Assembly (NCBI GenBank): GCA_022827345.1
Contig: JAJDTB010000009.1
Span: 242,492 to 306,491 of the forward strand
DNA length: 64,000 nt
Origin: Gemmatimonadota bacterium
GTDB taxonomy: Bacteria; Gemmatimonadota; Gemmatimonadetes; Longimicrobiales; Gaopeijiaceae
Direction: 5' to 3'
Position numbers and translations under genes: made by a program. The notes under the pieces are model-generated. The model did no database searches, was not told where the DNA came from, and worked only from the letters and a program-made list of their open reading frames with translations. Shown here piece after piece: positions 8,741 through 16,235 of this stretch (its first letter is position 1; every line of letters begins with the position of its first letter).

Positions 8741-10042
8741 ATGAACGGACCCATTGAGGCGCACGACATCCTCGTATCCCGAGCCGGTGAAGACGGCGAC
8801 TTTCGCGAACGTCTTCTCCGGAACCCCAAAGAAACCGTGGAAGAGGAATTCGGCGTGACGCTGCCCGAAGATCATGAGATTTGCGTGCACGAGGAGACCT
8901 ATACCCGGACGCATCTGGTGCTTCCGCCGCGCAGCAGGTTCAGCAAGGCCGAGCGGGAGGCGGCGAGGAGGGGTGGGGAATCGCTAGAGTTTCTTCGAAG
9001 CACGCTCCACGATCCCGCGCCGCCCCTTCGTACTGCGGCAGCGAAAAGAGAGGCAGTCCGAAGCAAAGGGGCCGGCACCGAGGCGCTTGCGGAGGCGGCG
9101 AGGGAGGGGATCCGCCGGGGGCTTGCCTTCCTGGAATCCACGATCGACGGGAACGGAGCCTGGTACTGCATCCGGTTCAATGTGGCCGACCCGGATATTC
9201 CCAGGCACTTCGAGAGGCCTCCTTTCGTGTCGGCTCTCTGCGCGCTCGCCCTGGAGAGCTCCGATGAGCCGCGGGCCAGGGCGATATGCAAGGCGACGAA
9301 GGCGTATCTCATCGACACCATCGAGTATCCCGGACTGTGGCGATACTACCGTCACCTGCCCCCGGATCTCGACAGCACCTCGCTCTGTTCGATGGTTATC
9401 GGGTCGCACCCCTGGATCTGGCTCGGAAGGAATGTTCCCGGGATACTGGCGAATCGGGACGAGGAAGGCCGCTTCATGACCTGGGTGCTGCAGGAAGGCG
9501 AACCCGATGTCGTGTCGCCGTTTCGCATCGAGGCCGACCCCGTCGTCAATGCGAACGTCATCGCCTGCCTGGGCGACCGTCCGGAAACCGGGGATGCCCG
9601 GCGATGGCTGGAAGCGCTGGTGACCGATGGGGGTCTGGAGGGCTCGTCGAAATGGTATCCCGACACGGTCGCGATCTACTATGCGATCGCCCGCGCGATG
9701 GTTCGCGCGAAGCCCGCCCTCGATCCGTTGCGCCCGATACTCGCGGATCGCATCCTCGGCCTGCGTGACCGGCAGGGAGGATTCGGCAATGTCCTTCAGA
9801 CCGCTCAGGCGGTGTCGGCGCTCTACAACGCCGGAAGCCTCGGGCGCATCGACGCGATGCGCGAGGTGGAGAGGCTGATGAACTCGCAGCGCGCGGACGG
9901 CAGCTGGCCGGAGCTGCTCGCGTTCGGCGACCAATCGTTGAAGTGGGGTGTGGTGGGGCGTATCGGGCATGGCTCCGAGGCCGTGACCTCCGCGTTCTGC
10001 ATCGAGGCGCTCGAGCGCCTCGTCGAAGTCCTGAGGGCCTGA
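8741..10042 (+). CDS. NHLP-leader-like domain fused to a terpene-cyclase-fold protein
   Basis: 433 residues. Residues 1-70 closely resemble the precursor leader of this locus: DFRERLLRNPKETVEEEFGVTLPE followed by ICVHEE...HLVLPP. After a charged linker, residues about 110-430 form repeated paired helices like squalene-cyclase/prenyltransferase alpha/alpha barrels. QGGFGN and RADGSWPE resemble QW-type repeats, and DLDSTS near residue 208 lies where class II cyclases carry DxDD. The catalytic DxDD itself is not complete. It could modify the peptide, tether an isoprenoid, or use its leader-like domain to dock modification enzymes. Its stop is 2 nt before the YcaO gene start, so it belongs to the operon. 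Leader similarity is direct; enzymatic role is unknown. Confidence 0.75.
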   Translation: MNGPIEAHDILVSRAGEDGDFRERLLRNPKETVEEEFGVTLPEDHEICVHEETYTRTHLVLPPRSRFSKAEREAARRGGESLEFLRSTLHDPAPPLRTAAAKREAVRSKGAGTEALAEAAREGIRRGLAFLESTIDGNGAWYCIRFNVADPDIPRHFERPPFVSALCALALESSDEPRARAICKATKAYLIDTIEYPGLWRYYRHLPPDLDSTSLCSMVIGSHPWIWLGRNVPGILANRDEEGRFMTWVLQEGEPDVVSPFRIEADPVVNANVIACLGDRPETGDARRWLEALVTDGGLEGSSKWYPDTVAIYYAIARAMVRAKPALDPLRPILADRILGLRDRQGGFGNVLQTAQAVSALYNAGSLGRIDAMREVERLMNSQRADGSWPELLAFGDQSLKWGVVGRIGHGSEAVTSAFCIEALERLVEVLRA

Positions 10043-10044
10043 GC

Positions 10045-12339
10045 GTGCCCACCGGGATCCTGGCTCGCACGACGCTCGCGGACCGGGGCATCGTCAGGCT
10101 TCCCGCGCTCACCCCGCACCTCCGATTCCACGATATCGGCGAGGGGCGGGTGCTACTCGTCTCCGAGTCGTTTAATACGCTGCTGCACGGCAAGCTGTAC
10201 GGCGAATTGCTGCCGCTGCTCGACGGTCGGCACTCCGAGGACGAGATCGTCGCGGCCCTCGATGGTGCCCATGCGCCCACCGACGTCCTTGCGGCCCTTG
10301 CCGCCTTCGCCGCCAAGGGCTATCTGGTCTCCGCCGATCACGGTATCGACCAGGGCCAGGCGGCATACTGGTCGTCGCTTGGCGCGTCGCCACGCTGGGC
10401 CGAAGAGCGGCTGGCGCAGGCGCGCGTCACGGTCGAGGGTGACGACGGCCGGCTCGTTCGGCATCTGGAAAAGGCCGGCGCCAGCGTGGGAGGCACTGGT
10501 CCGACGCTGACCGTCGTCGTCTGCGCCGACTATCTCGACGGGCATCTCGCGGAGGTGAATCGGCGCCAGCTCGAGGCGGGAGCGCCGTGGACCCTGGTGC
10601 GGCCGAGCGGACTGGAGCCGCTCTTCGGCCCCATCTTCCACGCTGACGGGCGGGGCCCCTGCCTGGACTGCCTCGCGTGCCGCCTGCGCAGCCACCGGGA
10701 AGTCCACGGGTTCCTGCGCAACATCGCCGGCGAGGAAGCCGCCTTCAGGCCGTTCGCGGCTCAGCCGGCCGTGCTGGAAGCAATGTACGGGCTGATCGCG
10801 GGGGAGATCGTCAAATGGCTGGTGCTGGGCGAGGCGGCCCCGATTCACAACGACGCGATCACGATGAACATCGCAACATTCACGACCTCGCATCACCGGG
10901 TCGTGCGCAGGCCGCAGTGCCCGGCCTGTGGCGACGAGGCGCTGCACCGGCCGGATCGACCGCCGGTTCCGGTGTCTCTCAAGGCGAGCCCCAAGGCCCA
11001 TCGCAACAGCGGCGGCGCGCGCGCCGTGTCGCCGGAAGCCACCCTGGCGAAGTACCGCCACCTGGTGAGCCCGGTCAGCGGCGTCGTGACCTGGCTGTCG
11101 CGCACCACCGATGAGGCCGACTCCTGGCTGCACGTCTACTGGGCCGGGAGCAATCCCGGGATGAGAAGCCGAAGGCTGAGTTCGCTCAGGCGCAGTCTGC
11201 GCAGCAAGAGCGCCGGCAAGGGCAGCACTCGGCAGCAGTCCACGGTCAGCGCTCTTTGCGAGGCGATCGAGCGCCATTCGGGCGCCCGTCATGGGGACGA
11301 GATCCACATCCGGAAGCGGTTCATCGAGTTCGCCGGGGGAGAAGAGGCGATTCACCCCAACGACGTGCAGCTGTTCAGCGAGAGTCAGCTCGACGACGCG
11401 GAGAGCATCAACGCGAAAGGCCACCCCTATAACATCGTCCCACCACGTCTCGATCCCGACGCCGAGATCGATTGGACCCCGGTCTGGTCGCTGACGCAGC
11501 AGCGGCACCGCTACCTGCCGACGTCCATCCTGTACAGCATGCTGGCCGAGGAGCGCGGCCCTGCGGACCTGATTGCCGATTCGAACGGCTGCGCCGCGGG
11601 CAATACCCTTGAAGAGGCGATCCTGCAGGGCTTCTACGAACTGACCGAGCGCGATGCGTTCGCCGTCTGGTGGTACAACCGGCTGCGAGTGCCGGCGGTC
11701 GATCTTTCCAGCTTCAACGACGAGTACCTCGGATCGGCATCGGACTACTACGGCCGCCATGAGCGGGACCTGTGGATGCTCGACGTCACCTCCGACATCG
11801 GCATCCCCACCTTTGTCGCGCTCTCGCGTCGGCCGGACGCCGAAACCGAGGACATCATCTACGGCGCCGGCACCCACGCCGACCCACGGATCGCCGCCCT
11901 GCGCGCACTCTGTGAATTGAACCAGTGCCTCACCTGGCTGCCGCGTCCCGGGGCGGGGGACGGCCGGCCCAGGATCGATGATCCGCTGGCGCTCCGGTGG
12001 TGGAAAACCGCCCGCCTCGCCGACTGTTCCTGGCTGGCGCCGGCGCCGGACGAGCCCCTCCGCAGCGCTTCGCAGTATCCGGTGATCGAATCGACGGACA
12101 CGCGCGACGATGTGGAACACTGCCGCGCGCTCGTCGAAGCCGGGGGCATGGAGTTCCTGGTGCTGGATCAGACGCGACCGGATATCGGCATGCCGGTGGC
12201 CCGGGTCATCGTGCCGGGCATGCGCCATTTCTGGGCGAGGTTCGCGCCCGGGCGCCTGTACGACGTGCCCGTCAGCACGGGGTACCGCGAGCACCCGCTC
12301 TCCGAAGCCGGCCTGAATCCCGCACCTGTGATTGCGTGA
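10045..12339 (+). CDS. Fused E1-like leader-binding / YcaO cyclodehydratase
   Basis: 764 residues from GTG 10045. Residues 1-330 are an Ocin-ThiF/E1-like TOMM partner protein with a leader-recognition-like start (LRFHDIGEGRVLLVSE) and zinc-type cysteines C206, C209, C292 and C295 (CLDC and CPAC). Residues about 355-750 are a YcaO domain containing SNGCAAGNTLEEAI followed by ELTERDAFAVWW, the ATP-binding Glu/Arg motif. YcaO enzymes use ATP to convert Cys/Ser/Thr to azolines. Separate C and D proteins are fused here, as in several cyanobactin-type enzymes. The C-terminus reads NPAPVIA rather than a full PxPxP. No SagB-type azoline dehydrogenase is seen nearby, so thiazolines may be left unoxidised or another enzyme may oxidise them. 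The three consecutive Cys of the precursor are the expected substrate. Confidence 0.9.
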   Translation: MPTGILARTTLADRGIVRLPALTPHLRFHDIGEGRVLLVSESFNTLLHGKLYGELLPLLDGRHSEDEIVAALDGAHAPTDVLAALAAFAAKGYLVSADHGIDQGQAAYWSSLGASPRWAEERLAQARVTVEGDDGRLVRHLEKAGASVGGTGPTLTVVVCADYLDGHLAEVNRRQLEAGAPWTLVRPSGLEPLFGPIFHADGRGPCLDCLACRLRSHREVHGFLRNIAGEEAAFRPFAAQPAVLEAMYGLIAGEIVKWLVLGEAAPIHNDAITMNIATFTTSHHRVVRRPQCPACGDEALHRPDRPPVPVSLKASPKAHRNSGGARAVSPEATLAKYRHLVSPVSGVVTWLSRTTDEADSWLHVYWAGSNPGMRSRRLSSLRRSLRSKSAGKGSTRQQSTVSALCEAIERHSGARHGDEIHIRKRFIEFAGGEEAIHPNDVQLFSESQLDDAESINAKGHPYNIVPPRLDPDAEIDWTPVWSLTQQRHRYLPTSILYSMLAEERGPADLIADSNGCAAGNTLEEAILQGFYELTERDAFAVWWYNRLRVPAVDLSSFNDEYLGSASDYYGRHERDLWMLDVTSDIGIPTFVALSRRPDAETEDIIYGAGTHADPRIAALRALCELNQCLTWLPRPGAGDGRPRIDDPLALRWWKTARLADCSWLAPAPDEPLRSASQYPVIESTDTRDDVEHCRALVEAGGMEFLVLDQTRPDIGMPVARVIVPGMRHFWARFAPGRLYDVPVSTGYREHPLSEAGLNPAPVIA

Positions 12340-12346
12340 GGAGAAC

Positions 12347-13459
12347 ATGGATACCGACGCGGCCGTCGCGCTGACCCAGGACCGTCTCGCCGAGGAGGGC
12401 GGCACGATGGGTGAGCTGCTCGGCCACTTCCGGAATCGAGTCTCGCCGGTCCTGATCGGAGATCCGCAGTGGAAGCGCATACTCGAGAGGGCCGGCAAAC
12501 TTCCCATCACAATGGGTGCCCTGCCATTCGGTTTCGAGCTGCCGCTGCATGCAAGCGAGCCCAGGGCGGACTTCGGCGTCTCCCTGGCGAGCGGAACGAG
12601 AACGGCGGCCATCTTACGAGAGAGGGCGCGCGCCGACGGGACGGATGAGACCACGAGAGTGATCATGCGGCTCTTCGGCCGGATGGAGACCGAAGACTCG
12701 CCGCTGCGTGAAATTGTCGGCCGCAAACTGATGCTGGAATACGATATCGGCTCGGCAGGGGACGGTGAGCGCTCACTTCCGGGCATGTTCCTCCGGCCCG
12801 GCGAACGCCCGATTCTCGGCGCCCGTGGCCAGATGACCGATGTCCGTGTGGTCGCGGACGCGCTGTTCTCCTGCGTAGGCTGGCAGATGAGCGACCCCGA
12901 GCGTGAGAACATCGAACGGGTCTACCTGGCGCAGCCGGAAGGTACGCGCATGGATTCGTTCGGCGTGTTCCCGTCCCGCTCGCGGGCCATCCGCCTGGCG
13001 ATCATGGGCTTCGGATCGCGGCAGGCAACGTGGCGCTATCTCGAAGATACCGGCTGGCCGGGTCATATCCCGGCTGTCGACTCCGTGATCGCACGCTTCG
13101 ACGAGCGCGCGAGCATTGCCAGGACCGGGGTGAACATCGACGTGCGCGAAGAGGGTGTCGGGCCGACGCTCGGCCTCACGCTCATCGTCAGGCAACGGTA
13201 TACGAAGGACTCGCGGTATTGGCTCGACGGCCTGACCGATTGGGCGCCTTTCCTGAAGGCCCTGAGCCATGAGGACCTTGTCGTTCCGGAGAAGCTCGCG
13301 GCACTTGCCGGCTGGGTCTCGAAGCCGACGACGCTCTTTGGGAAGTCCGGCCGGTTCGTACTGCTGCGTGGCATTCATCACATCAAGCTGGTCGTATCCG
13401 GAGATCGGCTTCGAGAAGCCAAGGCCTATGTGTTCATGGTGCTCTCCGGGGCGGTCTAG
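12347..13459 (+). CDS. Unrecognised protein of the RiPP operon
   Basis: 370 residues from ATG 12347 (GAGGAG just upstream; a TTG at 12332 would overlap the YcaO stop). There is no signal peptide or transmembrane helix. It alternates beta-rich stretches (FELPLHASEPRADFGVSLA; SRAIRLAIMGFG; GLTLIVRQRY; HIKLVVSG) with amphipathic helices, and ends with a KAYVFMVL strand. The repeated strand pattern vaguely recalls ABBA-type aromatic prenyltransferases, but none of their diagnostic motifs could be confirmed, so no function is assigned. It is the last gene of the tightly packed plus-strand operon, which makes a role in tailoring or immunity likely. It has no nitroreductase/SagB motif, so it is not the missing azoline dehydrogenase. 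Confidence 0.8.
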   Translation: MDTDAAVALTQDRLAEEGGTMGELLGHFRNRVSPVLIGDPQWKRILERAGKLPITMGALPFGFELPLHASEPRADFGVSLASGTRTAAILRERARADGTDETTRVIMRLFGRMETEDSPLREIVGRKLMLEYDIGSAGDGERSLPGMFLRPGERPILGARGQMTDVRVVADALFSCVGWQMSDPERENIERVYLAQPEGTRMDSFGVFPSRSRAIRLAIMGFGSRQATWRYLEDTGWPGHIPAVDSVIARFDERASIARTGVNIDVREEGVGPTLGLTLIVRQRYTKDSRYWLDGLTDWAPFLKALSHEDLVVPEKLAALAGWVSKPTTLFGKSGRFVLLRGIHHIKLVVSGDRLREAKAYVFMVLSGAV

Positions 13460-13605
13460 AAGACATGGCAGGGCTGGCCACCCCTGTGACCGTTTTGTTA
13501 CACCGCGGTTGCACAACTCGCTACCGGCGGTGGCGAGCGTCCATGCGTTAGCGCGGCGATTGATACCGTCCGCTTCGTGCAACGGCGATCCGGGAGAGCC
13601 CCAGC

Positions 13606-14154
13606 GTGCTTCCCTCACAGCCATTGAACGCATCCCCGATGCCGGCGGGTGCACGACAATCGGCCCGGAGCACTCCCACGGAGATGGCCGGCGCCCTTCG
13701 CCGGCTCCACCAGAGCGGAATTCGGCGCTCCTTCATACTGGTGGCCCCCACAAGACTGGGGCGGCAGCCCGTGATCGACCTGCCGGAGGCGGACGACCCA
13801 GCCGACCAGGTGCAATGGTGGTCGCGGCTCTGTGACCTGATCCGGACGCAGACCCCACTAAGCGTGGTGCTCGTGGATGCCGCCCATAGAGGTCTGAACC
13901 CGGAGCTGGTACGGGAGCGCGCGCGTCTGCAAAAGAGGCTTGCGTTGCTGGAGGATCTCACCCGCGCGGAGCGTACCGCGCTGTTGGAGATCTCGCGGGG
14001 AGTCTGCACCGGCGATCAGGGGCTGCTGACAGAGGCCCGCGTCCTGGAAACCCCGAGTCACGAGCCCCGGGAAGCCCAGGTGGCGATCCTGGAGGAGTCG
14101 CTGGGCGACCGGTTGATGGGCGCGACGTCGAGGGTGTTGCGGGCGACTGCGTAA
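13606..14154 (+). CDS. Hypothetical protein, helical C-terminus
   Basis: An open frame of 182 codons from GTG 13606 (ATG 13639 is an alternative). The middle has a strand-helix-strand pattern (RRSFILVAPTRLG and PLSVVLVDAAH), and the rest is charged helix (PELVRERARLQKRLALLEDLTRAERTALLEI), probably coiled coil. No family is recognised and no strong ribosome site is seen. It follows the RiPP operon by 146 bp in the same direction and converges on the next gene with a 7-bp gap. The opposite strand is also open but reads as Ser/Arg-rich noise. Confidence 0.45.
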   Translation: MLPSQPLNASPMPAGARQSARSTPTEMAGALRRLHQSGIRRSFILVAPTRLGRQPVIDLPEADDPADQVQWWSRLCDLIRTQTPLSVVLVDAAHRGLNPELVRERARLQKRLALLEDLTRAERTALLEISRGVCTGDQGLLTEARVLETPSHEPREAQVAILEESLGDRLMGATSRVLRATA

Positions 14155-14161
14155 CCGCGGA

Positions 14162-15448
14162 CTAGCGACTCAGCCCCCACAACTCCACGGACTCGACATC
14201 CATTTCACCCGTTCGCCTGCCCAGGATGTAGTCCGCGCCGATCTCGTAGATCGTCAGGCCCGAGGGCGTCTCGACGAATCCGATCGCTCGACCTTCCGGA
14301 TCGAAGACCGTCCATAGCGTGAAGTCGGGTTCCTCACCGGGAAGCTCGAATTCGGCGACCCAGAGGTGGCCGAGGGCGTCACTCCTGATGTTCGAGTAGG
14401 CGGGGGATGTCTCTGCGAGCGGCATGTTGGCAGCGACTTCGAGTCTGCGCGCGCGCTCCTCCTCGGGCCGGTCGGCATACCGCTCGCGAATGCGCGCATC
14501 CTGTTGCTCTTGCGTCGGGACTCCCGGCTCGTGGTCACGGCGGACGATGCGGGAGAGTGATCCGTCACTCGCGAATGCCCTGATCTCGTAGGTCTCGTTG
14601 CGACCAACAGCGACCAGGTCGGCCCAGACGGCCGTGAATGTGGTCTTGCCGAAGGGGTGCCGGATGGGCATGACGTAGACCATCCTTTCCTCCTCGACGT
14701 GAACGCTCTCGGAGTAGATTTCGGGTCCGGGATAGTCGCCGAGGGAGACGTTGCTGCTCCCGTCGGCCCCGGCGAGACCGTAGGTATGGTCCCAACGCCA
14801 AAGCCCCTTGGTCATGACGCCGCCGATGTCCCTCGTCAGGATCGTACCGTCCGGGAGCAGCCCCATCATCCTGTGCTCGGTCGGGTCGTTGCTGATGGAC
14901 TTGAACATGCCCCCGGGCTCGCCTTTCAGCGTGGTGGTTCTCCCATGGTTTCCTTCCAGATCGAAGACGGAAACCCGCCCCTGCTCGGAGTCGGCAGCGA
15001 CGAGGGAGTCGCCTGCCCAGCGATGCACCGTGGCCAGTGACAGGAACTCTCCGGGCCCCTCACCCTGGCTTGCCCACGCGGCCAGGTAGGTGCCGGCCGC
15101 ATCGAACACCAGCAACTCGTTCGATCCGCCGTTCGCGACGACGATCCTGCCATCGGCGAGCCTGGTCGCATCGCCGACCTCGTACAATTGGTAGTCCGCC
15201 TCGCCGAGCGCGGCGCCGATGGAGACGCGAGGCTCGCTTCCCACCTCCCAGCCAAGCCGCGAACCCTCGGCGGGCCGCCGGCTCTCGACGATCGCAATCC
15301 CGGCGCTGTCCCGTACCCCGTAGTCGAGCGCGTCGGGCCAGTCGGCCGGATCGGGATCGCTGTCACAGGCCGTGATGGCAGCGGTCATGCCTGCTGCGGC
15401 AACTGCGCAGCCAACGAAGAAGCATCGAGTTCCAGGTGACATCTTCAT
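14162..15448 (-). CDS. Six-bladed beta-propeller lipoprotein
   Basis: 428 residues beginning with a lipoprotein signal (hydrophobic AVAAAGMTAAITAC, lipobox Cys near residue 28). The body has the repeated blade pattern of NHL/6-bladed propellers: GDATRLADGRIVVANGGSNELLVFDAAG, then the family's GEGPGEF motif (ASQGEGPGEF), LVAADSEQGRVSVFDLEG and further blades. Such proteins are exported and lipid-anchored; their ligands are generally unknown. AAGGA lies 5 nt before ATG 15448. The C-terminus ESVELWGLSR is repeated in a gene fragment just upstream (15,513-15,575), indicating a decayed tandem duplicate. Confidence 0.85.
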   Translation of the reverse strand: MKMSPGTRCFFVGCAVAAAGMTAAITACDSDPDPADWPDALDYGVRDSAGIAIVESRRPAEGSRLGWEVGSEPRVSIGAALGEADYQLYEVGDATRLADGRIVVANGGSNELLVFDAAGTYLAAWASQGEGPGEFLSLATVHRWAGDSLVAADSEQGRVSVFDLEGNHGRTTTLKGEPGGMFKSISNDPTEHRMMGLLPDGTILTRDIGGVMTKGLWRWDHTYGLAGADGSSNVSLGDYPGPEIYSESVHVEEERMVYVMPIRHPFGKTTFTAVWADLVAVGRNETYEIRAFASDGSLSRIVRRDHEPGVPTQEQQDARIRERYADRPEEERARRLEVAANMPLAETSPAYSNIRSDALGHLWVAEFELPGEEPDFTLWTVFDPEGRAIGFVETPSGLTIYEIGADYILGRRTGEMDVESVELWGLSR

Positions 15449-15512
15449 ATCGTCCTTGAGTGAAGCGTCACCATATATAACAGCGTTGGCAGTATCGTCA
15501 ATACATTTCGTC

Positions 15513-15575
15513 TCAGCGACTCAACCCCCACAACTCCACCGATTCGATGTCCGATTCGCCGGTTCGCTTGCTCCG
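15513..15575 (-). pseudogene. 3' remnant of a duplicated propeller gene
   Basis: The minus strand reads ...SDIESVELWGLSR-stop, nearly identical to the last codons of the propeller gene ending at 14162, including the same downstream bases. No upstream part of the gene remains; the next 90 bp are unrelated. It is best explained as the tail of a deleted tandem paralogue. Confidence 0.6.
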
Positions 15576-15665
15576 GGTCGCCCGGCCCGCAGCCGTTGAG
15601 GGCGGCAACAGCGACGAGCGCCATCGCCGGTCTGCATCTGTGCCCACATTGTGCGGACCTGCGTC

Positions 15666-16235
15666 CTATTTCCCCCGCGCGATGCACTCGATTTCCACCT
15701 TCGCCCCGAGCGCGAGGCCGCTGCCCGCCATGGCCGACCTGGCGGGTGGCTCCATGCCCTCGAAGTACGTCACGTAGGCCTCGTTCATTTCAGCGTAGTC
15801 GGCGATGTCGGCGAGGAACACGGTGCACTTCACCAGGTCCTCGAAGCCGAGCCCCGCCGCTTCGAGGACACTCCCGATGTTGTCCATGGTTGCACGCGTC
15901 TCCGGGCCGACGCCGCCTTCGACGACGCGCAGTTCGCCGCTCGGCGGGGTCCCGATCGCGCCGGAGAGGAAGACGAGGTCGCCGACGCGCACCGCGGGCG
16001 TGAAGACGGGGAGCCGCGCGACGCCCTCGGGCGTGATGTGTTCGATGGGAGTGGGTTGGGCCATTGCGCCGCCTCCTTGCTGTGCGCCGTCGCCGGGCGC
16101 GGGGGATGACTCGCAGGCAACGAACGTCGCCAGTGCGGCCAGGGTCGCCATCATGCAGGCGCGCCTGGATGGGGTGCCCGCCGGTCCCGGGCGGGGATTG
16201 AAGCCGCGAGCAAACCGTCGCGCTCTACCGCTCAT
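15666..16235 (-). CDS. Exported RidA-family (YjgF/UK114) lipoprotein
   Basis: 189 residues. An Arg-rich start is followed by hydrophobic MMATLAALATFVAC (lipobox) and a RidA domain: VFTPAVRVGDLVFLSGAIG, ATMDNIGSVLEAAGLGFEDLVKCTVFLADIADYAEMNEAY, PPARSAMAGSGLALGAKVEIECIA. The family usually deaminates reactive enamine/imine intermediates in the cytosol, so an exported lipidated form is noteworthy. The usual active-site Arg before 'S' is visible as PPARSA. ATG 16235 overlaps the end of the amidohydrolase gene by 11 bp; ATG 16154 is the alternative. The two genes form an operon, suggesting RidA handles a product of the amidohydrolase (inference). Confidence 0.85.
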   Translation of the reverse strand: MSGRARRFARGFNPRPGPAGTPSRRACMMATLAALATFVACESSPAPGDGAQQGGGAMAQPTPIEHITPEGVARLPVFTPAVRVGDLVFLSGAIGTPPSGELRVVEGGVGPETRATMDNIGSVLEAAGLGFEDLVKCTVFLADIADYAEMNEAYVTYFEGMEPPARSAMAGSGLALGAKVEIECIARGK

